From Bradyrhizobium sp. (lineage in GTDB: Bacteria > Pseudomonadota > Alphaproteobacteria > Rhizobiales > Xanthobacteraceae), in contig NZ_DAHUXJ010000006.1 in NCBI RefSeq assembly GCF_027307225.1, positions 1 through 64,000 of the forward strand: a DNA stretch of 64,000 nucleotides, given 5' to 3'. Numbering within the stretch: position 1 is the first letter of the stretch; every line of letters starts with the position of its first letter. The notes under the pieces were generated by a model, which saw nothing but the letters and a program-made list of their open reading frames with translations, was not told where the DNA came from and did no database searches. The position numbers were made by a program, and so were the translations under genes. Positions 8,545 to 17,272 of this stretch are shown piece after piece.

Positions 8545-9507
8545 ATGCTTAATCGACGAGACCTTCTGCTCGCATCCGTTGCCGCAGGCGTCGCGATGCA
8601 AAATCGGACAGCGTTCGCCAAGGCATCGCAGCCATCAACCAAAGTGAGTTTCGAAGTTCCGGCCCACGCCTGTGACTGCCACACCCACATCCACCTGCCG
8701 GAGAAATATCCGTTCTTCTCGGGGCGCGTTTATACGCCAGAGCCCGCCACGCCGGAGGAAATGGCGGCGCTGCACAAGGCGCTCGGCATCGAGCGCGTCG
8801 TGATCGTGACGCCGAGCGTCTACGGCACCGACAACCGGGCGACGCTCGAAGGCATGAAATACCGCGGCAACACGGCGCGCGGCGTGGCGGTGATCGACGA
8901 CAAGACCTCGGAAAGTGATCTCGATGCGATGGGCAAGGCCGGCATCAAAGGCATCCGCGTCAACCTGGCCACCGGCGGCACCAACGATCCGTCGGTCGGC
9001 CGCAAGCGCCTGGAGGGTGCGATCGATCGCGTGAAGGGCCGCGGCTGGCACGTCCAAGTTTACACCATCCTTCCGCTGCTCAAGAACATCACGGATGTCC
9101 TTGCCTCGTCTCCTGTGCCCGTGGTGTTCGATCACTTCGGCGGCGCGGAGGCAGCGAAGGGTCTCGAACAGCCCGGCTGGGCAGAACTGGTCGAGGCCGT
9201 GAAGAGCGGCAAGGCCTATGTGAAGATCTCCGGCGCATATCGCCTGTCGAACAAGGCGCCCGACTATCCCGATGCCGTGCCGTTTGCGAAGGCACTGATC
9301 GCCGCGAACCCGGATCGCCTGGTATGGGGCACGGACTGGCCGCACCCGGATTCGGTGACACCGCCAGGCAAGAAGGCCACCGACTTGAACCCGCTCTACC
9401 AGATCGACGACGGCCGCGTGCTCAACCAGCTCGCCGTCTGGGCGCCGGATGCCGCTACGCGCAAGAAGATCCTGGTCGACAATCCGGCCCGGCTCTACGG
9501 ATTCTGA
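8545..9507 (+). CDS. Exported amidohydrolase-family metal-dependent hydrolase
   Basis: The 320-residue TIM-barrel protein resembles 2-pyrone-4,6-dicarboxylate lactonases. After a Tat-like N-terminus (LNRRDLLLASVAAG, with cleavage near TAFA-KA), it shows the metal motif CDCHTHIH (H46, H48). The later family blocks VVFDHFGG and VWGTDWPHP carry the conserved His and Asp. It hydrolyses a C-O or C-N ring bond. The twin-arginine leader suggests a periplasmic site, which is unusual for this cytoplasmic family. AGAGGAGA precedes the ATG. It is coupled to the MFS permease. Its last 13 bases overlap the end of the next, convergent gene. Confidence 0.83.
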   Translation: MLNRRDLLLASVAAGVAMQNRTAFAKASQPSTKVSFEVPAHACDCHTHIHLPEKYPFFSGRVYTPEPATPEEMAALHKALGIERVVIVTPSVYGTDNRATLEGMKYRGNTARGVAVIDDKTSESDLDAMGKAGIKGIRVNLATGGTNDPSVGRKRLEGAIDRVKGRGWHVQVYTILPLLKNITDVLASSPVPVVFDHFGGAEAAKGLEQPGWAELVEAVKSGKAYVKISGAYRLSNKAPDYPDAVPFAKALIAANPDRLVWGTDWPHPDSVTPPGKKATDLNPLYQIDDGRVLNQLAVWAPDAATRKKILVDNPARLYGF

Positions 9508-10409
9508 GGATCGCCGGCCGGCGCCGCGTGCTCCGTCAGGCGCGGCGCCTGTTGGGCAAAACTGCGCCGCCATTCGCCGGCTTTGCGCAGTCCGCCGAAC
9601 GGAAACAGATGGAGCGCGGCGATCGACCCCTTCGATTTGTCAAAGCCTGCCTGTAGTCCGCAGACGACTTCGTCTGGCCCGGCATCGGTCAACAGGCGGC
9701 CGAAACGGCCGATCTGGTTCCGCATCGACCTGATCGAATTGCCGATGCCGCAACGAAGCGCAAATTTGATCAAGGTCGCCGGCGTCGCCGGCCCCGCAAC
9801 GCCGACGATGACGGGAAGTCCGCCGCCATGCGCCTCGAGCTCGCCGATCCATCCAAGGATCGGTGCGCTCTCGAAACAGAACTGCGTCATGACTTCGACC
9901 CTGACGCCGGCCCGGCGACCCCAGTCCCGCCATTCAACGAGCGCCTTGAAAGCGTTATGCGGCGCGAGATACGGATGACCTTCGGGATGGCCCGCAATAT
10001 TCACGGATGTGATCCCGTGCGTCTCGATCAATCCGCTGTGGCACACGTCGAGGCTCGACCTGAACGGCCCCTTTGGTGCCGCAACGTCGCCTGCGATGAC
10101 CAGAATGCGCGTGACATTTGCCTCCCCGCGCGCGCGCTCCAGAAAATCGCCGAACGCCTCGCGCGAAGCCATCTCCCGCGCAGCGATGTGGGGAACGGGG
10201 TTAAAGCCAGCACGGCGCAGTGCAGCCGCCGTTTCGATGTTGCGGCGGTAGTTGTCGCCCGGCAGGAACGTGATCGTCACACTGGTGCCGCGGTCGAAAT
10301 TGTCCTGTAGCGCCGGCAGCTGACGTCCGTCCGATGATATCTCGACGGAGGCCGCCGATACGAGCGCCGCGAATTCGCTGGAGATGGCGTGATCCGATAC
10401 CGTCATCAT
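9495..10409 (-). CDS. Methylenetetrahydrofolate reductase-like protein
   Basis: The 304-residue protein has the MetF TIM-barrel layout: VTITFLPGDNYRRNIETAAALRRAGF, AAREMASREAF, ILVIAGD and MTQFCFESAPI. The late block VGVAGPATPATLIKFALRCGIG is the variant common in alphaproteobacterial MTHFR-like proteins rather than true MetF. It would reduce 5,10-methylene- to 5-methyl-tetrahydrofolate with FAD, or use a related folate. It lies 15 bases after a SAM-methyltransferase-like gene, so a methyl-group transfer pathway is likely. AAGGA sits five bases before the ATG. The tail overlaps the convergent amidohydrolase gene by 13 bases. Confidence 0.75.
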   Translation of the reverse strand: MMTVSDHAISSEFAALVSAASVEISSDGRQLPALQDNFDRGTSVTITFLPGDNYRRNIETAAALRRAGFNPVPHIAAREMASREAFGDFLERARGEANVTRILVIAGDVAAPKGPFRSSLDVCHSGLIETHGITSVNIAGHPEGHPYLAPHNAFKALVEWRDWGRRAGVRVEVMTQFCFESAPILGWIGELEAHGGGLPVIVGVAGPATPATLIKFALRCGIGNSIRSMRNQIGRFGRLLTDAGPDEVVCGLQAGFDKSKGSIAALHLFPFGGLRKAGEWRRSFAQQAPRLTEHAAPAGDPQNP

Positions 10410-10424
10410 GCGGTCCTTCGAAAA

Positions 10425-11855
10425 TCAGGCCGGGGCGCGGCGGCGCGAGATCACGTAAGTCTCGTCGTTGAACCACAAGCCGCCGTGCTTTTTCAGGACG
10501 CGGTCGGTGGCCTCGAGGTAACGCCCGTCGCGAACCACCTCCGACAACCTGTCGTCCTCGATCTGCGCGACATAGATCGCCGCATTCCAGGCCGCAAACA
10601 GCGTGGAGGTTCCGATCGGCCCGCTCACTTCGTCCGGAAGCGTATGCATGTGATAGCGGAAGATCGAGCGCGCGTCGGAGGAAGCATTGAAATTGTAGTG
10701 CCGGGCTGCCGCGCCAAGCTCGTGCTTGACCTGCCGCAGAAGGGCATGACGGTCCGACGTGAAGGGATTGTCTCCGGGCCAGACACCATCGATGATTTCC
10801 ATCCCCGGATCGTTGCCATGCGAATGGATGCCAATCAGCCGGCCACCCGGCCGTAGAGACCGGGCCAGCGGACCGATCACCTTCGATGCCTTGAACTCGA
10901 CGCTGGCCCGCGCCCGGTAAGGCTGCGACGCGATAACAAGATCGTAATCGGCCATCACCCGGCCGGGCCGCGGCATGATTGGATCGAGCAGGAACGAGTG
11001 ATCTTCCCGCCGCAGCGTGAGCACGATCGGCCGGGCGTAAACCGGATTGCCGGTGGTCTGGCTGATTCCAGCACGCCAGTTCTCGGCGAGAAATCCCTCC
11101 AGCTGCCTGATCTGCTCGGCAAAACCGTGCGCGGTGTTGCCCGACAGCGCGACATCTTTCCAGATCAAGCTTTGCGCCGCGGTCGCCGAGCGCGGTGTCA
11201 ACCATGGCGCTTCGGCATAATAAAGATTGGTAACGACGAGCACAGTGGCGGGATGTTCGAACAGACGATCCGCCATCTTCTCGAGCATCAGCCGGACGTC
11301 CTCGTAGCTGATTTCCTTCGCGACGGCATAGAGCGGCATGGTGGGAAAGCGGGCGTGCAGCGCGCGCATCACGCGCGACAGCACGGTGCCATCGCCCACG
11401 CCTGCGTCAAAGATCCGAAGCGCGGGAGGCGTCGGCTGTAATCCGCCCAGTTCGAGCGAAATCCGGTTTGCGACGTCGGTCTTCTCGCTACAGGTGGATA
11501 CGAAGAGAAGGTACTTCTGGCGATTGTCGAAGAAGCGGAAACCTGAAGGCGCCGCCTCGGTCGGCACCAAGGCTCCGTTGCCGGGCTTCGGCTGTACCGG
11601 TACTCCGCCAGGCAACGGCAAGGCGGTGCTGCGATGCTCGGACAGGTAGCTGCGGACCTTGTCGAGCGTGCCCGTGGTAATCTTGGCCCCGTCGCGAAGC
11701 CGCGACACCAGTTTGCCGTCATTGACGACAAGCCGCCCGAACGTGGACTCTGCCGTCTGCGTTGCCCGGCAATAATCGCGTATTTCACTCAAGATCTGAT
11801 CGGAGGTCCCAGGTTGGCCTTGAAGCTGGCTGTGCTGCTCTGCGGTCCGCATCAT
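10425..11855 (-). CDS. HTH domain fused to a SAM-methyltransferase-like domain
   Basis: The protein is about 476 residues long. Its N-terminus has a short helix-turn-helix-like segment (AESTFGRLVVNDGKLVSRLRD, then ITTGTLDKVRSYL) of a type found alone in small alphaproteobacterial regulators. After a Pro/Gly linker comes a Rossmann methyltransferase-like domain with the SAM motif LRIFDAGVGDGTVLSRVM and a later YDLVIASQPYRARASVEF. SLRPGGRLIGIHSHGNDPGME is a typical post-motif. The start is ATG-ATG at 11855 with GGAG just before; the frame is open to 11918. The substrate is unknown. Its position between a CoA transferase and an MTHFR-like gene suggests one-carbon chemistry, perhaps self-regulated by the HTH. 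Confidence 0.72.
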   Translation of the reverse strand: MMRTAEQHSQLQGQPGTSDQILSEIRDYCRATQTAESTFGRLVVNDGKLVSRLRDGAKITTGTLDKVRSYLSEHRSTALPLPGGVPVQPKPGNGALVPTEAAPSGFRFFDNRQKYLLFVSTCSEKTDVANRISLELGGLQPTPPALRIFDAGVGDGTVLSRVMRALHARFPTMPLYAVAKEISYEDVRLMLEKMADRLFEHPATVLVVTNLYYAEAPWLTPRSATAAQSLIWKDVALSGNTAHGFAEQIRQLEGFLAENWRAGISQTTGNPVYARPIVLTLRREDHSFLLDPIMPRPGRVMADYDLVIASQPYRARASVEFKASKVIGPLARSLRPGGRLIGIHSHGNDPGMEIIDGVWPGDNPFTSDRHALLRQVKHELGAAARHYNFNASSDARSIFRYHMHTLPDEVSGPIGTSTLFAAWNAAIYVAQIEDDRLSEVVRDGRYLEATDRVLKKHGGLWFNDETYVISRRRAPA

Positions 11856-11955
11856 GAACTCCGGCGTTTCTCCCTGGCCGGCAATCAAGGGCGGCGCGTC
11901 GGAGCACGTCAACCACAAACGGAGTGGGCAGAGATTGTGGGCGTGCGCCCATAAC

Positions 11956-13350
11956 TCATCGCGCCGGCCATTGCGGCGGATGACTGCCGAGCGGCACGGC
12001 CGGCCGCGACCAGAAGGCCGGCGTCCGCGACAACCGCGCGGCGTGACGGATCGCCTGCAGCGGCCCGAAACCGGATGGCGACGGCTCGACGAAGGGCTTG
12101 ATCGCCTCCGCCTTCAGATCTTCCGTCTTGAGCCCGTCGGGGACGCGGCCGAGATTCCAGATCCATCGTCCGGTCTGCGCCAGCGATATCAGGACATGCC
12201 AACTGCCGCCCTCGCGCGACTGGCGCGCTTTCGCCATCATGGCGCCGAACGCCATCAGGTAACCGGTGGCATGATCCAGAATCTGCGCCGGCAATTCCTT
12301 CGGACCGTCGATGCCGGCAGCCTGCCCTTCGGCGTGGTTGAATCCCGTCGACGTCTGCACCAGCGAATCGAAGCCCCGGTGCTCCGACCATGGCCCGACA
12401 TGGCCGTAGGCGGAAAGCGAAACATAGATGATGCCGGGATTGATCTTTGCTGCCTCCTCCGGCGAAAAACCGAGATGGGCAAGCGCCTGCGGACGGTAGC
12501 CTTGCGAAAAGATATCGGCCTCTGCGAGCAACTCCTTCAGTCTGTCGCGGCCCTCGCCCGTCTTGAGGTCGAGGAAGGCCGAGAGTTTGCCGCGGCCGGT
12601 ATCGATCGTGAGCCACGGGATCGCCGGAAGATCAGGCCCCGACACCAGCAGCACATCGGCGCCATGCACCGCAAGCGTGCGGCCGGCGACGGGCCCCGCA
12701 ATCACGCGCGACAGGTCGAGCACGCGCAACCCAGCAAGCGGCTGGTCGCCTGAAGGCCAAGGCTTCGGCACGGCATCGCCGATTTTCTCGATCGAGATGA
12801 CAGGCAGGGCGGCCAGCGCTTTGGCGTGCGGCATTGCCGACCACTCGTCATAGGAGCGCATCATCGAGACCACGCCGCCGGCTTGATACGCCGCAGTCTC
12901 GAACGCCTCGGCGTCCCATTGCATCAAGGCAGCTTGAACCGCCTCGCGTTCGGCCTTGCAGCTCAAAACGCGGCATACGGCATCGCGGTGATGGGGAAAA
13001 TTGGTATGCAGACGGACAAAGCGCCGATCGCGTGTCTTGTAGACGCCCGCAATCGCGTCCCACACCGGCGGTGGCGGCGTGCCTTCGACGCGAAGGTAAC
13101 GCTCGCTGCGGCATTCGACGACGGCGTGGCGCATATCGACCGCGATATCCTGCCCCTGCCCGCTGCGTAATTTCCAGATCCGGGTTGCGGCCAGTCCAGC
13201 CGCGGCAATGCCCACCTGCGCTGCCGCCGCGACACGAAACGACGACGGCAGTTGCGGCTCTTCGCCCGATAGTGAGACGGCATCGAGCGCGGCAGGATCG
13301 CCGTCGACAGAGGTCCAGAGGTCGGCCAGGATTTGTTTCGGGCTTTGCAT
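11956..13350 (-). CDS. Family III CoA transferase (CaiB/BaiF)
   Basis: The 464-residue protein has CaiB/BaiF hallmarks: LAGLRVLDLSRVIAGPVAGRTLAVHGADVLLV, LDLKTGEGRDRLKELLAEADIFSQGYRP, GIIYVSLSAYGHVGPWSEHRGFDSLVQTSTG. The AAGIDGPKELP block has an aspartate where formyl-CoA transferase has its catalytic Asp. These enzymes swap CoA between two carboxylic acids through an aspartyl-CoA intermediate. An extra N-terminal region of about 200 residues precedes the canonical start, as in some alphaproteobacterial homologues with a duplicated half. It is the first gene of a three-gene minus-strand operon. The substrate is not deducible. Confidence 0.85.
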   Translation of the reverse strand: MQSPKQILADLWTSVDGDPAALDAVSLSGEEPQLPSSFRVAAAAQVGIAAAGLAATRIWKLRSGQGQDIAVDMRHAVVECRSERYLRVEGTPPPPVWDAIAGVYKTRDRRFVRLHTNFPHHRDAVCRVLSCKAEREAVQAALMQWDAEAFETAAYQAGGVVSMMRSYDEWSAMPHAKALAALPVISIEKIGDAVPKPWPSGDQPLAGLRVLDLSRVIAGPVAGRTLAVHGADVLLVSGPDLPAIPWLTIDTGRGKLSAFLDLKTGEGRDRLKELLAEADIFSQGYRPQALAHLGFSPEEAAKINPGIIYVSLSAYGHVGPWSEHRGFDSLVQTSTGFNHAEGQAAGIDGPKELPAQILDHATGYLMAFGAMMAKARQSREGGSWHVLISLAQTGRWIWNLGRVPDGLKTEDLKAEAIKPFVEPSPSGFGPLQAIRHAARLSRTPAFWSRPAVPLGSHPPQWPAR

Positions 13351-13405
13351 GACGGTTGCTCTTCTTTAGATCTCACTGCTCTGTCCTAACATGGAAGGAA
13401 CCGCA

Positions 13406-13696
13406 ATGGCTGCGATCGACCCATTGACTGCCGGGGGCGTCTTGCTTGCGACTGCCTTAACCGACGCGGTCTATGTCATGTTTACGTCAGCCGTGGTGGC
13501 GCAAAAGCGTGTGCCCGCGGCGACCTGGAGCAGCATCTGGTACCTGCTCTCCTCCTACGCCGTGATCTCCTATACGGAGAACTGGATTTATGTCGCGTTT
13601 GCAGCGATCGGTTCATGGCTCGGCGCATTTGTATCGATTACTTACCTGCACCGGCCGCCCGGCGGACCGCCGATTGGCGCGGCGCCTGAGATTTAG
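13406..13696 (+). CDS. Small membrane protein
   Basis: This 96-residue protein has three hydrophobic stretches (GGVLLATALTDAVYVMFTSAVVA; SIWYLLSSYAVISY; WIYVAFAAIGSWLGAFVSITYL) and a Pro/Gly-rich C-terminal tail. I start at ATG 13406, since GGAAGG lies eight bases before it; an ATG 15 bases upstream is also in frame. I know similar short proteins in Bradyrhizobium genomes, but none has a known function. Confidence 0.7.
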   Translation: MAAIDPLTAGGVLLATALTDAVYVMFTSAVVAQKRVPAATWSSIWYLLSSYAVISYTENWIYVAFAAIGSWLGAFVSITYLHRPPGGPPIGAAPEI

Positions 13697-13759
13697 ATAC
13701 GCGCTCACAATCTCGCGGCGCGGATAGCGTCCGAGGTTGGCAACGGCATGTCCCTCTCG

Positions 13760-14120
13760 AAGACTGAGGGCGCAGAGAATGCCGGGCGCTCAGCGCGCCC
13801 GCGGCCTCGTGCGCAAAGAGTAGAAAGCACACGAGTTAGTCACCACAGGTTGGCCGAAGCATTCCGGCAGTCCCTGCGCGAATGGTTTTAACGGCTTATT
13901 CCGTGCTCTCTCCGGCGATCGGGCTTTTTTGTCACCGTCCCCGCCGTGATGCGTCAGCATCATCGGCCGGTTAACGCCAGCGTCGAGGCGTCAAGACCAC
14001 ACGACTTCGCCGTCCGTTTTTGCGCCGTTCGTCTTCAGGCATAAAAACGTCCACCGCATCTCGCCCAACGTTCGTGACGATGGCCAACGTCCCTCTTTCG
14101 GGCGAGACGGGCGAAGCTTT
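13760..14120 (-). repeat. Long dispersed repeat, copy 2 (fills the 13697-14205 gap)
   Basis: This is the inverted and diverged partner of 3960-4305. The 509-bp gap holds no convincing gene. A GATCGGGCTTTTTTG stretch near 13920 could end transcripts, but its counterpart at copy 1 (AAACAAGCCCGGTC) shows it belongs to the repeat. I see nothing in the flanks. Confidence 0.75.
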
Positions 14121-14205
14121 AGGATTGATTTGCCCGACGGGTTAAGCGAAATATTTTCGCAGCGAAGGCTGGACAGCCAGAGCAAATCAGACGTGACGCG
14201 TTAGA

Positions 14206-15477
14206 TCATTTGGGGTGCGACGACGCGCAAACCGTCGGCAGCAGACCGTTTGGTCCAGAACCAATAGGGGAGCAGGGTCGGTAGAGCCAGGGCTTTTGCT
14301 GTTGAATGATCGTAAGCAGAGGCCCTTTCAGCGGAGAAGTTTTGTACGGCCCAACCCCGCTGCCCTGCCAGGTCAGCTCTCTAGCCCTTTCGTCGTCGGC
14401 AAGGGCTGCATCATTGTCGTGCTTGAGCAAGTACACGCTGCGACGGTGCCGATAGGCATCAACATCCTTGCCGTTCAATTCGATCAACTTCGAAAGGTCT
14501 GCGATCGCTTCATCAAATTTTCCCGTCAATTGGTAGGCCTTCGCTCGAAGGCGGTAGTTTGCGGGCAAACGTGGATCTATTTGGATGGCCGATGTGTAGT
14601 CTGCTATCGCGCCACTAAGTTCGCTTTTTTCAACGCGGGCCAACCCGCGAATCCGGTAAGCCCGTCCGAAAGTCGGATCAATTTCGATCGATCTTGTTGC
14701 ATCCGCAATGGCGGCATCATTTGCATGGTTATGCTGGCGCGCATTTGCACGAGCTGCATAAGGCAAGGCGCTTTGCGGATCTATCGCGGCCCAGCGGGTG
14801 TAGTCGGCGATCGCGCCGCTAAAATCAGACTTCTGCTCGAAGACAAATCCCCGGACTTTGAACCCATCAAAACCAACTTTCGGTGCGATCTTCATCAGCT
14901 TATCGAGTTCGGCGGATGCTTTCGATTGTTCCTGGCTTAGACTGTAGGCGTTGGCCAGGACGAAGTGGGCAGTAGGAAAGCCGGGATCAATCTCAACAGC
15001 CTTATTTGCATCAGTGAGCGCGCCGCCGGCATCCCTTTCCCTATACCGTGCTGAACTCCGGTCGATATAGGCTCGTTTGCTGTCGGGATCCAACTCGATC
15101 GCTTTGGTAAGATCAGCGATAGCGCTTTTATTGTCTCCAGTACCAAAATAGGCGGCGCCTCGCCTCACGTAGGCATCTGCGAATTTCGCGTCTAGCTCGA
15201 TCGCTTTGCTTTCATCGGCAATGGCATCCGCATAACCTTCTTTTCGCCAATATGCGGCCCCGCGCCGATAGTAGGCCTGAGCGCGATCTACCTCACTCAA
15301 ACTGCCGGCGTTGATCAGTTCGGTGCAGTCGGCGATCGCGCGAACCTCGGGAACGTCATTACCCGGTTTGCAGGACTTCCAATCCATACTGCCTTGCGCA
15401 AATGCGCCATGACCAAGCAGAAGGCACGCGTAAAGCCCTGCGAACGAGCCCCTGATAAAAACCCATCCAAAATCCAT
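14206..15477 (-). CDS. Exported TPR-repeat protein
   Basis: The 423-residue protein has a signal peptide (FIRGSFAGLYACLLLGHGAFA) followed by at least seven tetratricopeptide repeats. The clearest are AIADESKAIELDAKFADAYVRRGAAYFGTGD-like units ending with IELDP, VEIDP, AAIDP, IEIDP and IQIDP. Such arrays bind other proteins. The start is ATG 15477; the frame also has a TTG at 15495. The C-terminus ends Cys-rich and unstructured (PCSPIGSG, VCASS). Base use is less GC-rich than the neighbours and it stands alone, so it may be a recent arrival. The partner is unknown. Confidence 0.82.
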   Translation of the reverse strand: MDFGWVFIRGSFAGLYACLLLGHGAFAQGSMDWKSCKPGNDVPEVRAIADCTELINAGSLSEVDRAQAYYRRGAAYWRKEGYADAIADESKAIELDAKFADAYVRRGAAYFGTGDNKSAIADLTKAIELDPDSKRAYIDRSSARYRERDAGGALTDANKAVEIDPGFPTAHFVLANAYSLSQEQSKASAELDKLMKIAPKVGFDGFKVRGFVFEQKSDFSGAIADYTRWAAIDPQSALPYAARANARQHNHANDAAIADATRSIEIDPTFGRAYRIRGLARVEKSELSGAIADYTSAIQIDPRLPANYRLRAKAYQLTGKFDEAIADLSKLIELNGKDVDAYRHRRSVYLLKHDNDAALADDERARELTWQGSGVGPYKTSPLKGPLLTIIQQQKPWLYRPCSPIGSGPNGLLPTVCASSHPK

Positions 15478-15882
15478 TGAACGCGACACCTGCAAAGGAA
15501 TTATATATCAATTTAAAGCTGCATCGCGGTTCTGAGCAAGGTGTTTCAACGCGCAGGCTCGCGGTGGCGGGTCAGACCGGCAGCGAGCCGGCAGGTCGGT
15601 CAACCCGTGACGCCTGGCGTTTGACCGCAGGTCGCCCATGAGGGGTACAGCGGACTAAAGGCAACGCTGATATCGACTTCTGCTCGTGGCCCATACTGAC
15701 GAGAGCCAGCTTCTCTGATGTGTCTGATGTCAGGGATGGACCGGAGGTGGCCGGGCGCTAGACAACTCGGCGCTGTTGACCCATCACCGACTTGCCGGTT
15801 CAGAAATTGCCGTTTTGCGAATATTGTTAGATTGAAGTGCCGGCCGTAGATTGAGGCACGCCCAAGCGAGGGAGCACTTGTC
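15478..15882. other. Intergenic region with no recognisable gene
   Basis: About 400 bp between two divergent genes. The only sequence detail is AGGGAG at 15868-15873, which serves the next gene. Several short frames overlap here, but none has protein-like composition. The stretch 15640-15730 looks like degraded non-coding repeat, though I could not match it to another copy in this window. Confidence 0.4.
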
Positions 15883-16905
15883 GTGCGACAGATCTGGATC
15901 ACCCGCGCAGGCCCTCCGGAGGTGCTGCAAGTCAAGGAAGCCGCCGATCCTGCGCCGAAGGCGGGAGAGGTCCGCATCCGCGTCGAGGCGAGCGGGGTCA
16001 ATTTCGCCGACATCATGGGGCGCATGGGCGTGTATCCGGATTTGCCGCCCATGCCGGTTGTGCCTGGCTACGAAGTCAGCGGTCGGATTGACGCTGTCGC
16101 CTCTGGCGTCGACGAGAGCTGGATCGGTCGAGACGTCATTGCGATGACCCGTTTTGGCGGATATGCCGACGTGGTATGCGTACCCGTGAAGCAAGTATTC
16201 CCGCAACCGGCCGGGCTGTCGGCACTCGAGGGTGCCGCCATTCCAGTGAACTACTTTACCGCCTGGCAGCTTGTCGTGGTCATGGGAGCACTCAAGGCCG
16301 ATGAGACCGTACTCGTCCACTCAGTGGGCGGCGGGGTTGGCATCGCCGCGACGCAGATCGCGAAGCATATCGGGGCGCGCGTAATCGGCACTGCATCGGC
16401 CGGAAAGCACGACGAAATGCGCAGCCTGGGCGTCGACCATCTCATCGACTACCGGACCGAGGATTTCGAGAAGCGGACCCGCGAAATCACCGGCGGTCGC
16501 GGCGTCGAGCTGATCCTCGACGCGGTCGGCGGCGAGTCCTGGAAAAAAGGATACCGTGTGCTTGCCCCTACCGGCCGGCTGGGGATGTTCGGCGTTTCTT
16601 CGCTCGCGAGCGGCAAGGAGCGTAATATCTTGTCCATGCTTTCCATGCTCGCCACTACACCGTGGTTTCAGTTCAATCCGCTTGGTCTCATGAACGCGAA
16701 CAAGGGCGTATTTGGCGTAAATGTCGGCCATTTGTGGGACGAGATCGATCGCTTGCGCGGGTGGGGCGAAGCAATCATGGAGCTTGCGGCACGCGGTGTC
16801 GTCAAACCGAAGGTGGCGGCGAGCTTCAGGTTTGATGATGCTCCGAAAGCGCACCACTTCATCCAGGATCGACGCAACGTCGGCAAGGTGCTCCTTGTCC
16901 CCTGA
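15883..16905 (+). CDS. Zinc-free MDR oxidoreductase (quinone reductase / VAT-1 like)
   Basis: The 340-residue protein begins at GTG 15883 with AGGGAG upstream. It has the MDR catalytic fold without zinc ligands (VRIRVEASGVNFADIMGRMGVYPDLPPMPVVPGYEVSG). The NAD(P)H-binding Rossmann motif is VLVHSVGGGVGIAATQIAKHIGARVIGTAS. The later VELILDAVGGESW and PTGRLGMFGVSS belong to the quinone oxidoreductase branch. The insertion MLSMLATTPWFQFNPLGLMNANKGVFGVNVGHLW is typical of the VAT-1/synaptic-vesicle-like subgroup. It probably reduces quinones or enones using NADPH. It stands alone. Confidence 0.88.
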   Translation: MRQIWITRAGPPEVLQVKEAADPAPKAGEVRIRVEASGVNFADIMGRMGVYPDLPPMPVVPGYEVSGRIDAVASGVDESWIGRDVIAMTRFGGYADVVCVPVKQVFPQPAGLSALEGAAIPVNYFTAWQLVVVMGALKADETVLVHSVGGGVGIAATQIAKHIGARVIGTASAGKHDEMRSLGVDHLIDYRTEDFEKRTREITGGRGVELILDAVGGESWKKGYRVLAPTGRLGMFGVSSLASGKERNILSMLSMLATTPWFQFNPLGLMNANKGVFGVNVGHLWDEIDRLRGWGEAIMELAARGVVKPKVAASFRFDDAPKAHHFIQDRRNVGKVLLVP

Positions 16906-16949
16906 GGGCGCGAAACGCGGTTCGCCTAATGTAGCCGGGATGACGTGGG

Positions 16950-17023
16950 TTGGCCGGGCGTAAATTCCTGGTGGTCGAACAACCATCCAGGAGCTGGTTC
17001 AATCCGAAGACCAGCTTGGCCAT
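16950..17023 (-). pseudogene. Remnant of a dihydrofolate-reductase-family (RibD-like) gene
   Basis: From ATG at 17023 the minus strand reads MAKLVFGLNQLLDG, which matches the start of small DHFR-family proteins (MAKLVFGMNQSLDGYVDH). After a frame change it continues FDHQEFTPG, matching their next block, then degenerates; the remaining 120 or so residues are missing. I see nothing else in the surrounding gap 16906-17272. Similarity is from memory and short, so treat this as a probable fossil. Confidence 0.45.
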
Positions 17024-17272
17024 GTCATCCAGCCAAATGCAACGCCTATGGCCCGGGCCCTGGTTCGATTTCGGCGCTTTCGGGACGAGGCGGAAATTTT
17101 CCCGCTGACAACAGACACGATCGCGTGACGCCTGGAAATCTGCCGAAGGCGCATAGCGCGTCGGGTCGCCTTCGACGAAATTTCCCTCGACGAGGCCTTT
17201 GATCACACTATTGGCGCCACCTTTCAAATCCCGCCGTTTGCAGTTGCGAGGCTCATATATCGGAGAACTGCC

